64,000 bases of DNA from Rhizobium rosettiformans W3 (lineage in GTDB: Bacteria; Pseudomonadota; Alphaproteobacteria; Rhizobiales; Rhizobiaceae). Location: assembly GCF_004912135.1 (NCBI RefSeq), contig NZ_STGU01000010.1, positions 1 to 64,000 on the forward strand, in the 5' to 3' direction. This document shows, in pieces, positions 7,943-17,553 of this stretch. The notes beneath the pieces are model-generated. The model saw nothing but the letters and a program-made list of their open reading frames with translations. It did not search any database and was not told the DNA's origin. Numbering within the stretch: position 1 is the first letter of the stretch; the number at the start of each line of letters is the position of its first letter. The position numbers were made by a program, and so were the translations under genes.

Positions 7943-8697
7943 CGGGCCGTGTCCATCGGCTTTCCACCTCCTTCGGTCTCGCCCGATCCCTGGTCGTTTA
8001 CTACGGTCAGCCATGGCGACGCCGCGCGTTGCGCAACTTCTACGGCTCGATCATCAAACCTGGCGAACTGGTGTTCGATATCGGCGCCCATGTCGGCAGC
8101 CGCAGTCGCACCTTGCTCGATCTCGGCGCACGCGTGGTCGCAGTCGAACCGCAGCCGGCATTCGCCGATTTCATCGAGAGCCGTTTCTCAGGCGCGCTGA
8201 CCGGTTTCGAGCGTGTCGCCGTCGGTCGTAAGGCCGGTGAAATCGATCTTCTGATCTCAAGCCTGCATCCGACGGTGACCAGCATTTCCAGCAACTTCGT
8301 GGAGACGGTCAAGCAGAGCAAAGGCTTTTCGCAGGTCGTGTGGGACCAAAAGGTCACCGTTCCCATGGTGACGCTTGACCATCTGATCGCGAAACACGGC
8401 ATGCCGTCCTTCTGCAAGATCGATGTCGAGGGCGCGGAGGCCGAAATCCTCCATGGCTTGAGCAAGCCGATCCCCCTCATCGCCTTCGAATACATTCCCG
8501 CCATGCCCTCGGTGGCGTCCAATGCGATCGACCGGTTGATGGGCCTCGGCGGCTATCGCTTCAACCGGGTCGTGGGCGAGCAGCACCGTTTCGTGTGGGA
8601 TCGCTGGAAGACCGCTGACGAGCTTCTCGTCGAACTGTCGCAGATGTCTCCGGATGCATCTTCGGGCGATGTCTATGCCCGGATCGAGGCCCGGTAA
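7939..8697 (+). CDS. FkbM family methyltransferase
   Basis: A 252-residue FkbM-type SAM methyltransferase, a family that O-methylates sugars and natural products. SAM motif I is LVFDIGAHVGSRSRTLLDLG near residues 43-62, the acidic strand end is VVAVEPQPAF, and the typical C-terminal family block KIDVEGAEAEILHG is near residues 160-173. The ATG at 7939 overlaps the previous stop by 4 bases; earlier in-frame codons would only extend back over the phosphatidyltransferase gene. It is the third gene of the rightward arm and ends 9 bases from the end of the opposing membrane protein gene. Together with the class I methyltransferase in the other arm, it gives the cluster two unrelated methyltransferases. 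Confidence 0.87.
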   Translation: MTGRVHRLSTSFGLARSLVVYYGQPWRRRALRNFYGSIIKPGELVFDIGAHVGSRSRTLLDLGARVVAVEPQPAFADFIESRFSGALTGFERVAVGRKAGEIDLLISSLHPTVTSISSNFVETVKQSKGFSQVVWDQKVTVPMVTLDHLIAKHGMPSFCKIDVEGAEAEILHGLSKPIPLIAFEYIPAMPSVASNAIDRLMGLGGYRFNRVVGEQHRFVWDRWKTADELLVELSQMSPDASSGDVYARIEAR

Positions 8698-8705
8698 TGG
8701 GCGCC

Positions 8706-9677
8706 TCAGGCGCGGCGAGGCCTACCACGGATGGCTTCGATGGCAAGCAGGGCCAGCCCAGGCAGGGCGCCTGCCAGCGAAAGCCCGCCATAGATGATGC
8801 TGGCAGCCAGTCCTTCGGCCGCAGAAGCACCGATGATCGGCCAGAGCGCCATGGCCGCCGCCTCTCGCGTTCCCCAGCCTCCGAAACCCGCTGGGATCAG
8901 CATGGCGATCAGACAGAGCGGAACCACCGTCAGGGTTGCCTCCCAGGGCAGCGGCGCGCCCACCGCATCGCTGGCGATGAAGAAAGTCGCAACATAGGTC
9001 GAGACGATCAAAAGGCTGGTGCCGAGCTGGAATGGGAGCGCCCGCCCACGGATGAAGACCTCCGTGATGTCAGCCTGAAACTTGCGGATCCACGCCAGAC
9101 GCCCGCCCGCCGCGATGATCGCTGCGATGGCGACGGCGGCAACGGCAAAGAAGCCGAGCACCAGACGGAAGGCCTGGCGCCCTTCCTGCTCTCCGCCGAT
9201 CAAACGTGGCCAGACGAAAAGCCCGATGATCGCGAGAAGGAAGAAGGCCAGCTGTCCCGACAGGCGCTCGAAAACCACAGCCTTTGCCGGCGCCTTCCAT
9301 CCGCCCGGGCCGGCATTGCGCATGCGCACCGCGCGAACGGCATCTCCCGCCATGCCGCCGGGCAAGCTCTGGTTCAGAAAGCTCGCAACATAATACTCTC
9401 GGATCGCCAGCGATACCGGCATGCCCTCGCTGAGGCGCGCAGCCGTGAAGCGCCAGCGGAGAGCCGAAACGACGATCTGAAGTTGCACAAGGGCGAGCCC
9501 GGCCGCTACGTGCGCAAGGGAAATCTCCGAGAAAGCCGATTGCAGCGTCTCGAGGTCGATCCGCGACAGCAGGAATGCGAGAACAGCGATGAGGGCAAGT
9601 GGAGCGAGGAGACGCAGAAAGGACAAGCTGTGAGGATTCCGTCTGTCGTGAGAGATCTGTCGGGGAGTAATACGCAA
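8706..9677 (-). CDS. YbhN/UPF0104-type membrane protein (flippase-like, MprF transmembrane-domain family)
   Basis: About 323 residues with eight or so hydrophobic segments and the family's SFLNQSLPGGMAGDAVRAVR block near residues 98-117, plus FGGWGTREAA near 263. The family is related to the lipid-flipping membrane domain of MprF (lysyl-phosphatidylglycerol synthase), without its aminoacyl-transferase part. The reading frame begins at a TTG (9677) with no clear ribosome site, and no ATG is available before the first helix, so the start is uncertain. It is oriented against the FkbM gene and back-to-back with the LtaS-like gene. It plausibly moves a lipid-linked product across the inner membrane (family knowledge plus context, not proven). 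Confidence 0.78.
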   Translation of the reverse strand: MRITPRQISHDRRNPHSLSFLRLLAPLALIAVLAFLLSRIDLETLQSAFSEISLAHVAAGLALVQLQIVVSALRWRFTAARLSEGMPVSLAIREYYVASFLNQSLPGGMAGDAVRAVRMRNAGPGGWKAPAKAVVFERLSGQLAFFLLAIIGLFVWPRLIGGEQEGRQAFRLVLGFFAVAAVAIAAIIAAGGRLAWIRKFQADITEVFIRGRALPFQLGTSLLIVSTYVATFFIASDAVGAPLPWEATLTVVPLCLIAMLIPAGFGGWGTREAAAMALWPIIGASAAEGLAASIIYGGLSLAGALPGLALLAIEAIRGRPRRA

Positions 9678-9757
9678 GAACCGAGGCAGAAGACCTTCAT
9701 GGAGGCAAAATTCGTCGCATGCAACGCATATGAAGTTCGGCGGTCGGGAGCAGCTGT

Positions 9758-11362
9758 ATGATGCGGCTTGGCATAATCATCCGTCCCCTGGCAGGCATCC
9801 TTCTGGTCGCGGCCATCGCATGGCTCGCCTTCACGCTTCCCGGCCATCCCGATGCGATCGGTCTCGATGCCTTCGCGCGGCTGCCGCTCGAACTGCCGCT
9901 TCTGATGCTTCTCTTGCTAGTGGTCCCCTCCATCTGGCGGAAGATAACAGCACTGACTTGCGGCCTGCTGCTCCTCATCATCCTCTTTCTGAAGTTTGCC
10001 GATATCGGCACCCAGGCTGCCTTTCAGCGTCCCTTCAATCCATATCTCGACATCAAGATGCTGGTGGACGGCTGGAACCTCATGTCGGGCACGGTCGGGC
10101 CACTGGCTGCTTTTGCCGCGATCGCTGCAGGAATTCTCAGCCTTGGTCTTCTGCTCGCGCTGTTTCTCATGGCCGCCCGATGGTTGTCGAACATCCCGCG
10201 CCCGGGCCGATCCTGGCTTGTCTTGACCCTTGTTGGCATCACGCTTGCCGGCGGGACTGCCGCCTATCTCGGCGTGCCGCGTGTCGAGGCGCGGCTGCCA
10301 TCCTACCTCAGCAATCGACTGGCCCTGGTCGTGCGATCCGTTCAGGACATGCATGTTTTCGAAACGGCACTGGCTGCCGGGGAGGGACCAAGGACGGGTG
10401 CGGGGCTCTTCACCGCTCTCGAGGATAAGGACTTCATCCTGATCTTCGTCGAGTCCTACGGCCGCTCTGCGATCGAAGACCCCCGCTATGCGGACATCAC
10501 AAGGCCCCGCCTTGAGAAGGTGGAGGCTGAGATCAGAGCGGCCGGCCTTGCCTCTGCCAGCGCCTGGGCGACGTCTCCAACGGTCGGCGGCCTGAGCTGG
10601 CTGGCGCATGGCACGCTTTTATCCGGTCTATGGACCGACAGCCAGGCGCGTTATGACCGCCTGATGATCAGCCGTCAGCCAAGCCTCAACAGGCTCTTCA
10701 GTGACGCCGGCTGGAAGCCGATCGCCGCGATGCCTGCCATCACCATGGCCTGGCCGGAGGCGGCCTATTACGGCTATCGCCAGGTCCTGGCGGCCGCCGA
10801 TCTGGAATACAAAGGCAAGCCCTTCAACTGGGTGACGATGCCGGATCAATACACGCTGTCCGCTTTCGAACGGCTGGGTCGCGCGCCTGCCCGCGCAGCC
10901 GGAGAAAAGGTCATGGCGGAAATTGCGCTCATCTCCAGCCACGCCCCCTGGACACCGGTTGCCACTCTTGTCGACTGGGATGACGTCGGGAATGGCACGA
11001 TCTTCAACACCCAGGCAGAAAGCGGTGATCCGCCCTCGGTCGTCTGGTCCGATCCGGAGCGTGTACGGCGCCAGTATATCCAGACGATCGACTACTCGCT
11101 GGAGACACTCGGCAGTTACATGGCCCGCTTCGGTGAGGAGACCGTGTTCGTCATCCTTGGCGACCATCAGCCGGCTGCCATCATCACGGGCCCCGACGCA
11201 TCGCGCGCGGTGCCGATCCACGTCGTCTCCTCCGATCGGGAGCTGATTGCCCGGTTCGAGCGCGAAGGTTTCACTTCGGGAATGCTCCCCATGGAGCAGA
11301 CGCGCGAATGGCCGATGAACGCCATGCGCCAGGTGCTGATCGACCTCTTCAGCGCAGACTGA
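9758..11362 (+). CDS. LtaS-like membrane-bound sulfatase/alkaline phosphatase-superfamily protein
   Basis: This 534-residue protein has about five N-terminal membrane helices (residues 1-180) and a periplasmic sulfatase-fold domain. The metal and nucleophile region reads FILIFVESYGRSAI near residues 226-239. There the Ser after Glu stands where LtaS-type enzymes carry Thr (and sulfatases the formylglycine). SWAT-like SPTVGGLSWLAHGTLLSG follows, and the C-terminal metal ligands are in FVILGDHQPAA near residue 465. The family transfers phosphoglycerol or phosphoethanolamine, or hydrolyses sulfate esters, outside the inner membrane. The ATG at 9758 is followed at once by a second ATG at 9761. 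Only 80 bases separate it from the divergent flippase-like gene. It may decorate an envelope glycan or the cluster product. Confidence 0.75.
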   Translation: MMRLGIIIRPLAGILLVAAIAWLAFTLPGHPDAIGLDAFARLPLELPLLMLLLLVVPSIWRKITALTCGLLLLIILFLKFADIGTQAAFQRPFNPYLDIKMLVDGWNLMSGTVGPLAAFAAIAAGILSLGLLLALFLMAARWLSNIPRPGRSWLVLTLVGITLAGGTAAYLGVPRVEARLPSYLSNRLALVVRSVQDMHVFETALAAGEGPRTGAGLFTALEDKDFILIFVESYGRSAIEDPRYADITRPRLEKVEAEIRAAGLASASAWATSPTVGGLSWLAHGTLLSGLWTDSQARYDRLMISRQPSLNRLFSDAGWKPIAAMPAITMAWPEAAYYGYRQVLAAADLEYKGKPFNWVTMPDQYTLSAFERLGRAPARAAGEKVMAEIALISSHAPWTPVATLVDWDDVGNGTIFNTQAESGDPPSVVWSDPERVRRQYIQTIDYSLETLGSYMARFGEETVFVILGDHQPAAIITGPDASRAVPIHVVSSDRELIARFEREGFTSGMLPMEQTREWPMNAMRQVLIDLFSAD

Positions 11363-11366
11363 TCTT

Positions 11367-13567
<2,201 letters not shown>

Positions 13568-13585
13568 CGGCGGCTCGCGGACTAC

Positions 13586-13613
13586 TTGTCAAAGCTCAAT
13601 TGTTTGCTAGACT
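13586..13613 (+). promoter_or_regulatory. putative promoter of the aldehyde dehydrogenase gene
   Basis: TTGTCA at 13586-13591 and TAGACT at 13608-13613 are separated by 16 bases, resembling a housekeeping promoter. They lie 142 bases ahead of the start codon, just after the pobA stop, leaving a long 5' leader. Confidence 0.4.
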
Positions 13614-13702
13614 TACAAAAGGATCGGGTCGCGGAGGCTCCCGATATCGAAATCGCGGCTCGCCTGGAGGCTCGACATCTGATCGGGAGTGGCGGCCGCC
13701 AG

Positions 13703-13719
13703 CGTCACCGATCGTGACG
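13703..13719. repeat. inverted repeat in the leader of the aldehyde dehydrogenase gene
   Basis: CGTCAC (13703-13708), a 5-base centre CGATC, then GTGACG (13714-13719) form a perfect 6-base inverted repeat about 35 bases before the start codon. It could be an operator or an RNA hairpin in the leader. No T-run follows closely enough to call a terminator. Confidence 0.45.
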
Positions 13720-13754
13720 GCATTTTACGGAACAACAACGGAGGAGGTATACCC

Positions 13755-15206
13755 ATGAATATGCATATATCGCTGCTCATCAACGGCGCTGAAAAGCAGG
13801 CCGCAGGCGGCAAGACCTTTACCCGCATCAATCCCTTTACCCAGGAAGTGGCCACGACGGCATCGGCCGCGAGCCTCGAAGATGCGGCCGCTGCCGTCGA
13901 CGCGGCCGCTGCCGCTTTCCCCGCATGGTCCAAGACAGGCCCTGGCGAGCGTCGCAAGATCCTGCTCAAGGCCGCCGACATCATGGAATCGAAGACCGCC
14001 GAGTTCTCCGATCTCGTTGTTGCCGAAACCGGCGCGACTGGCCATTGGGGCGCTTTCAACGTCATGGTTGCCGCCAGCATGCTGCGCGAAGCCGCTTCGA
14101 TGACGACGCAGATCTCGGGCGAAGTCATTCCGTCCAACAAGCCCGGCTCGCTGTCGATGGGCATGCGCCAGGCCGTCGGTGTCTGCCTCGGCATTGCGCC
14201 GTGGAATGCCCCGATCATCCTCGGCACGCGCGCTGTCGCCATGCCGCTTGCTTGCGGCAACACCGTCATTCTCAAGGCATCCGAACAGTGCCCGGGCACC
14301 CACCGCCTGATTGCTCAGTGCCTCGTGGAGGCCGGCCTTCCGACAGGTGCCATCAGCGTCATCACCAACGCGCCCGAAGATGCAGCCAAGATCGTCGAAG
14401 CGCTGATCACCAATCCGGCCGTCAAGCGCGTGAACTTCACCGGTTCCACCAAGGTCGGCAAGATCATCGGTGAGCTCTGCGGACGCAATCTGAAGCCGGC
14501 CCTGCTGGAACTCGGCGGCAAGGCGCCGCTCGTCATCCTGGACGACGCCGACATCGATGCTGCGGTAAACGCAGCCGCTTTCGGCGCGTTTGCCAACATG
14601 GGCCAGATCTGCATGTCGACCGAGCGCATCATCGTTGACGAGAAGATCGCCGATGAGTTCGTCTCCAAGCTTGCTGCAAAGGCCTCCAAGCTTCCGGCAG
14701 GTGATCCGAAGGGCCATGTCGTCCTCGGCTCGCTGATCAGCCTGGAATCCGCAAAGAAGATGGACGACCTCATTGCGGATGCCGTCTCCAAGGGTGCCAA
14801 GCTCGTGGCCGGCGGCAAGCGTGAAGGCAGTGTTGTGGAAGCAACCCTGCTCGATCAGGTCACGCCGGATATGCGCATGTATTCGGAAGAGAGCTTCGGC
14901 CCGGTCAAGCCGATCATCCGCGTGAAGGATGAGGAAGAAGCGATCCGCGTCGCCAACGACACCGAATACGGTCTTTCCGGTGCCGTCTTCAGCCGCGATA
15001 TCCGTCGCGCCATGGCGGTGGCGGCTCGCATCGAGTCGGGCATCTGCCACATCAACGGTCCGACGGTGTTCGACGAGCCGCAGATGCCGTTCGGCGGCGT
15101 CAAGGGCAGCGGCTATGGCCGCTTCGGTGGCAAGGCGGCAATCGCCGAGTTCACCGAGCTGCGCTGGATCACCATCGAGGATCCGAACCAGCATTACCCC
15201 TTCTGA
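13755..15206 (+). CDS. vdh: aldehyde dehydrogenase, probably vanillin/4-hydroxybenzaldehyde dehydrogenase
   Basis: An NAD(P)-dependent aldehyde dehydrogenase of 483 residues. The general-base Glu is in LLELGGKAPL near residue 250, the nucleophile Cys in GQICMSTERI near 284, and the coenzyme loop in FTGSTKVGKIIGEL near 228. The substrate assignment comes from context: next door are a hydroxycinnamoyl-CoA ligase and a hydratase-lyase whose product is 4-hydroxybenzaldehyde (or vanillin), and pobA lies upstream. ATG 13755 is preceded by GAGGAGGT at good spacing; earlier in-frame codons lack such a site. A strong hairpin terminator lies just downstream. It could accept several aromatic aldehydes. 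Confidence 0.85.
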   Translation: MNMHISLLINGAEKQAAGGKTFTRINPFTQEVATTASAASLEDAAAAVDAAAAAFPAWSKTGPGERRKILLKAADIMESKTAEFSDLVVAETGATGHWGAFNVMVAASMLREAASMTTQISGEVIPSNKPGSLSMGMRQAVGVCLGIAPWNAPIILGTRAVAMPLACGNTVILKASEQCPGTHRLIAQCLVEAGLPTGAISVITNAPEDAAKIVEALITNPAVKRVNFTGSTKVGKIIGELCGRNLKPALLELGGKAPLVILDDADIDAAVNAAAFGAFANMGQICMSTERIIVDEKIADEFVSKLAAKASKLPAGDPKGHVVLGSLISLESAKKMDDLIADAVSKGAKLVAGGKREGSVVEATLLDQVTPDMRMYSEESFGPVKPIIRVKDEEEAIRVANDTEYGLSGAVFSRDIRRAMAVAARIESGICHINGPTVFDEPQMPFGGVKGSGYGRFGGKAAIAEFTELRWITIEDPNQHYPF

Positions 15207-15218
15207 TCGCAGATACAG

Positions 15219-15250
15219 AAACGGCCGCTCGAAAGGGCGGCCGTTTTGTT
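15219..15250. terminator. intrinsic terminator after vdh (bidirectional shape)
   Basis: ACGGCCGC at 15221-15228 pairs with GCGGCCGT at 15237-15244 around an 8-base loop. TTTTGTTTT follows on the plus strand, so it should end vdh transcription. It lies between vdh and the converging MarR gene. Confidence 0.85.
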
Positions 15251-15270
15251 TTGGTGGCGCTGATTGAAAA

Positions 15271-15783
15271 TCAATCGGTCTGCTGCGTGCGCGGCGTAAT
15301 GTCCGCATAGATGCGCTTCAGACCGTTGATGAACTCTTCGAGCTCTTCCGCCGAGAAGCGGGAGGTGAAGCGAAGCTCGTGCTGCTCCTGGATATGGCGG
15401 GCCTGTTTCAGGATCTCGATGCCATCTCCCGTCAGCAGCAATTCCTGCCGGCGGCGATCCACAGGCGAAGGCTGGCGCTCGAGAAGATTGCGGCCCTCCA
15501 GGCGATTGACCAGCGCCATCATCGTGGCGCGATCCATGCTGAGCTGGTTGGCGATGTCGATCTGGCTCACCTTCGGATTGGCGGCGATGAGCTCGAGAAC
15601 GGCAAACTGCTTCTGGGTGAGGCCGATGTCTCCCATGGCAGCGGTATAGTCCTGATAGATGGCGACATTGGCCATGCGCAGATGGAAGCCGAGGATCTCG
15701 TCGAGACGGCCGGTGCGCAGGGGAGCGCCGACTTCGAAGACGTCATCATCATTGGCCGGCTTCAGGTCATTATGTCGAGTCAT
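15271..15783 (-). CDS. MarR-family regulator of hydroxycinnamate genes
   Basis: A 170-residue MarR-type winged-helix repressor. The recognition part reads QIDIANQLSMDRATMMALVNRLEGRNLL, followed by the wing SPVDRRRQELLLTGDG, flanked by dimerisation helices. Related MarR proteins (CouR, FerR, FerC types) sense hydroxycinnamoyl-CoA thioesters and repress the ligase/lyase genes. This gene faces the ligase gene across a 162-base spacer that holds a promoter with an overlapping palindrome. The ATG at 15783 (MTRHNDL) has GGAAGAGGAG upstream; an upstream in-frame ATG at 15846 is less likely. Confidence 0.87.
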   Translation of the reverse strand: MTRHNDLKPANDDDVFEVGAPLRTGRLDEILGFHLRMANVAIYQDYTAAMGDIGLTQKQFAVLELIAANPKVSQIDIANQLSMDRATMMALVNRLEGRNLLERQPSPVDRRRQELLLTGDGIEILKQARHIQEQHELRFTSRFSAEELEEFINGLKRIYADITPRTQQTD

Positions 15784-15838
15784 GGCTCCTCTTCCAATCA
15801 TGCGGCATCGAACTTGCAAATCATTCATGATCACTTTC

Positions 15839-15851
15839 GACTGCAACAGTC
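15839..15851. repeat. short inverted repeat in the MarR/ligase spacer
   Basis: GACTG (15839-15843), CAA, then CAGTC (15847-15851) form a perfect inverted repeat about 60 bases upstream of the MarR start codon. It may be a second operator half, but it differs from the 15887-15901 palindrome. Confidence 0.3.
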
Positions 15852-15861
15852 AAATTCGCGC

Positions 15862-15890
15862 TTGTCAAACCCGAAGCTGCAAAATAGTAT
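15862..15890 (+). promoter_or_regulatory. putative promoter of the hydroxycinnamoyl-CoA ligase gene
   Basis: TTGTCA at 15862-15867 and TAGTAT at 15885-15890 with a 17-base spacer make a good sigma-70-type promoter. It lies 56 bases ahead of the ligase start at 15946. Confidence 0.6.
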
Positions 15891-15901
15891 GCACAACATA
15901 C
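15887..15901. promoter_or_regulatory. candidate MarR operator overlapping the -10 box
   Basis: The perfect palindrome GTATG-CACAA-CATAC covers the end of the -10 box and the expected transcription start of the ligase gene. A repressor bound there would block RNA polymerase. Its neighbour is the divergent MarR gene, so autoregulated repression is the simplest reading. Confidence 0.55.
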
Positions 15902-15945
15902 AATTCGCCGAGGAGGCCCTTCTGGGTGGCGATGGGAGGATGAAC

Positions 15946-17502
15946 ATGCAGCCTGAATTTCTAGCGGCAGCAACGGAAATGCGAGCCGTCGGATTGGAGA
16001 CGGACGACCCGTTGATCTATCGCGCCACGGTCAGCCCTGAGCGCCAGGCCGCCTTCGAAGTGACAACTGGACGCAGCGAGACCTACGCATCGCTTGATGA
16101 TGCCGTCGGTCGCGGGGCTGCCCTCATTGCGGAGCTTGTCGGACACGCAGCGCCATCGCAACGCATCGCCTACCTGGGGCGCAACTCGATAGACCAGATC
16201 GTCGTCTGTCTCGCCTGCCAGCGGGCCGGCCACGTGTTCGTTCCGCTGAACTGGCGCCTCGGTGCGTCAGAACTTGGCCAGATCGTTGCGGATTGCGAGC
16301 CGGCTGTGCTGTTGCATGATGCCGAATTCGCGCCCGTGCTCGGCGACATCCATCAGCCGCTGCCGCGCACTGTAAGTGTCGAGGGAGATGGCGGATGGGA
16401 CGACATGCTGAGGAGTGCAAAGCGCGCCGAGCCCATGCCGACCGAAGCAGATGCAGCCTGCATCATGCTCTACACTTCGGGGACCACCGGCAGCCCCAAG
16501 GGCGTCATCATCACCCGCCGCAACGCCTTCGCCTCGGCCGTGAACTTTGCTCTCGTCGGCGAAGTGACGAGCCGCTCCGTCACGCTGTGTGATCTCCCTT
16601 TCTTCCACACCATCGGACTGGTCGCGATCGGCCGGACGACGCTCACCATGGGCGGCAGGCTGGTGATCTCGGACAGGTTCCTGCCCGACCGGACGCTTGC
16701 GACCCTTGGCGATCCCGAACTCGGCGTCACACACTATTTCGCAGTGCCTCAGATGGCCTCTGCCCTGCGCAATGCGCCGGCCTGGGATCCGTCCGCACTC
16801 AAGGCGCTTCAGGCGATCTTCATCGGTGGCGCCCCGCTTTCCCCGGCGCTGATCGAAGCTTTCCTCGAAGATGGCATTCCGCTCGTCAACGGCTACGGAA
16901 TGAGCGAGGCGGGAACGGCGATCCATATGCCACTGGACCGTGATGCAGTCGCCCGCCACCCGGGCAGTGTCGGCTTCCCTGCGCCGCTCCTCGCGGTCCG
17001 CCTTGTCGGAGAGGATGGCCAGGATGTAGCGGATGGCGAGGTCGGCGAGATCTGGCTCAAGGGTCCATCGGTCACCCCCGGTTACTGGAACAAGCCGGGC
17101 GAAACAGCCCGCGCCTTCGTCGGTGACTGGTATCGGACCGGTGATCTCGGGCGCCGCGCGGAAGGCGGTGTGATCCACGTGCCGGACCGGCTGAAGGATA
17201 TGTACATCACCGGCGGCGAGAACGTGTTCCCCGCCGAGATCGAGGCGGTCATCGGAGCGCATCCGAAGGTGAGAGACGTGGCGGTGCTCGGTCTGCCTGA
17301 TCCCAAATGGGGCGAATGCGGCGTGGCCTTCATTGTGGCCCATGTCGAAGCGCCCTCGGCGGACGAAATCCTCGCCCATTGTGCCGAACGGCTCGCCTCA
17401 TACAAGCGGCCGACCCGTATCGTCTTTCTCGAACAGATCCCCCGCACGGCATCCGGAAAGGCTCAGAAACATATTCTGCGCCAGACCCACGCCGAGCTGT
17501 GA
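15946..17502 (+). CDS. fcs: hydroxycinnamoyl-CoA ligase (feruloyl/p-coumaroyl-CoA synthetase)
   Basis: An AMP-forming acyl-CoA ligase of 518 residues. The ATP loop YTSGTTGSPKGV is near residue 168, the adenine motif NGYGMSEAGT near 315, the WYRTGDLG motif near 394 and the C-terminal catalytic Lys in RTASGKAQKH near 506. In this setting it activates p-coumarate or ferulate to the CoA thioester with ATP. ATG 15946 has GGGAGG six bases upstream. The ATG at 15940 overlaps that ribosome site too closely, and the far longer open frame (to 15379) runs antisense through the MarR gene. The hydratase-lyase gene follows after 51 bases in the same operon. Confidence 0.87.
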   Translation: MQPEFLAAATEMRAVGLETDDPLIYRATVSPERQAAFEVTTGRSETYASLDDAVGRGAALIAELVGHAAPSQRIAYLGRNSIDQIVVCLACQRAGHVFVPLNWRLGASELGQIVADCEPAVLLHDAEFAPVLGDIHQPLPRTVSVEGDGGWDDMLRSAKRAEPMPTEADAACIMLYTSGTTGSPKGVIITRRNAFASAVNFALVGEVTSRSVTLCDLPFFHTIGLVAIGRTTLTMGGRLVISDRFLPDRTLATLGDPELGVTHYFAVPQMASALRNAPAWDPSALKALQAIFIGGAPLSPALIEAFLEDGIPLVNGYGMSEAGTAIHMPLDRDAVARHPGSVGFPAPLLAVRLVGEDGQDVADGEVGEIWLKGPSVTPGYWNKPGETARAFVGDWYRTGDLGRRAEGGVIHVPDRLKDMYITGGENVFPAEIEAVIGAHPKVRDVAVLGLPDPKWGECGVAFIVAHVEAPSADEILAHCAERLASYKRPTRIVFLEQIPRTASGKAQKHILRQTHAEL

Positions 17503-17553
17503 AACCAATAATGCCGGCAGCGATGCCCAAACCATTGCCTCAAGGAGCCAAGC

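Noticed and set aside
13725-15308. 527-codon open frame antisense to the aldehyde dehydrogenase gene
   Set aside because: It shows no domain and mirrors vdh, which has all its catalytic motifs and a strong ribosome site.
15379-15945. N-terminal extension of the hydroxycinnamoyl-CoA ligase
   Set aside because: The extension runs antisense through the MarR gene, and the normal ligase start at 15946 has a ribosome site.
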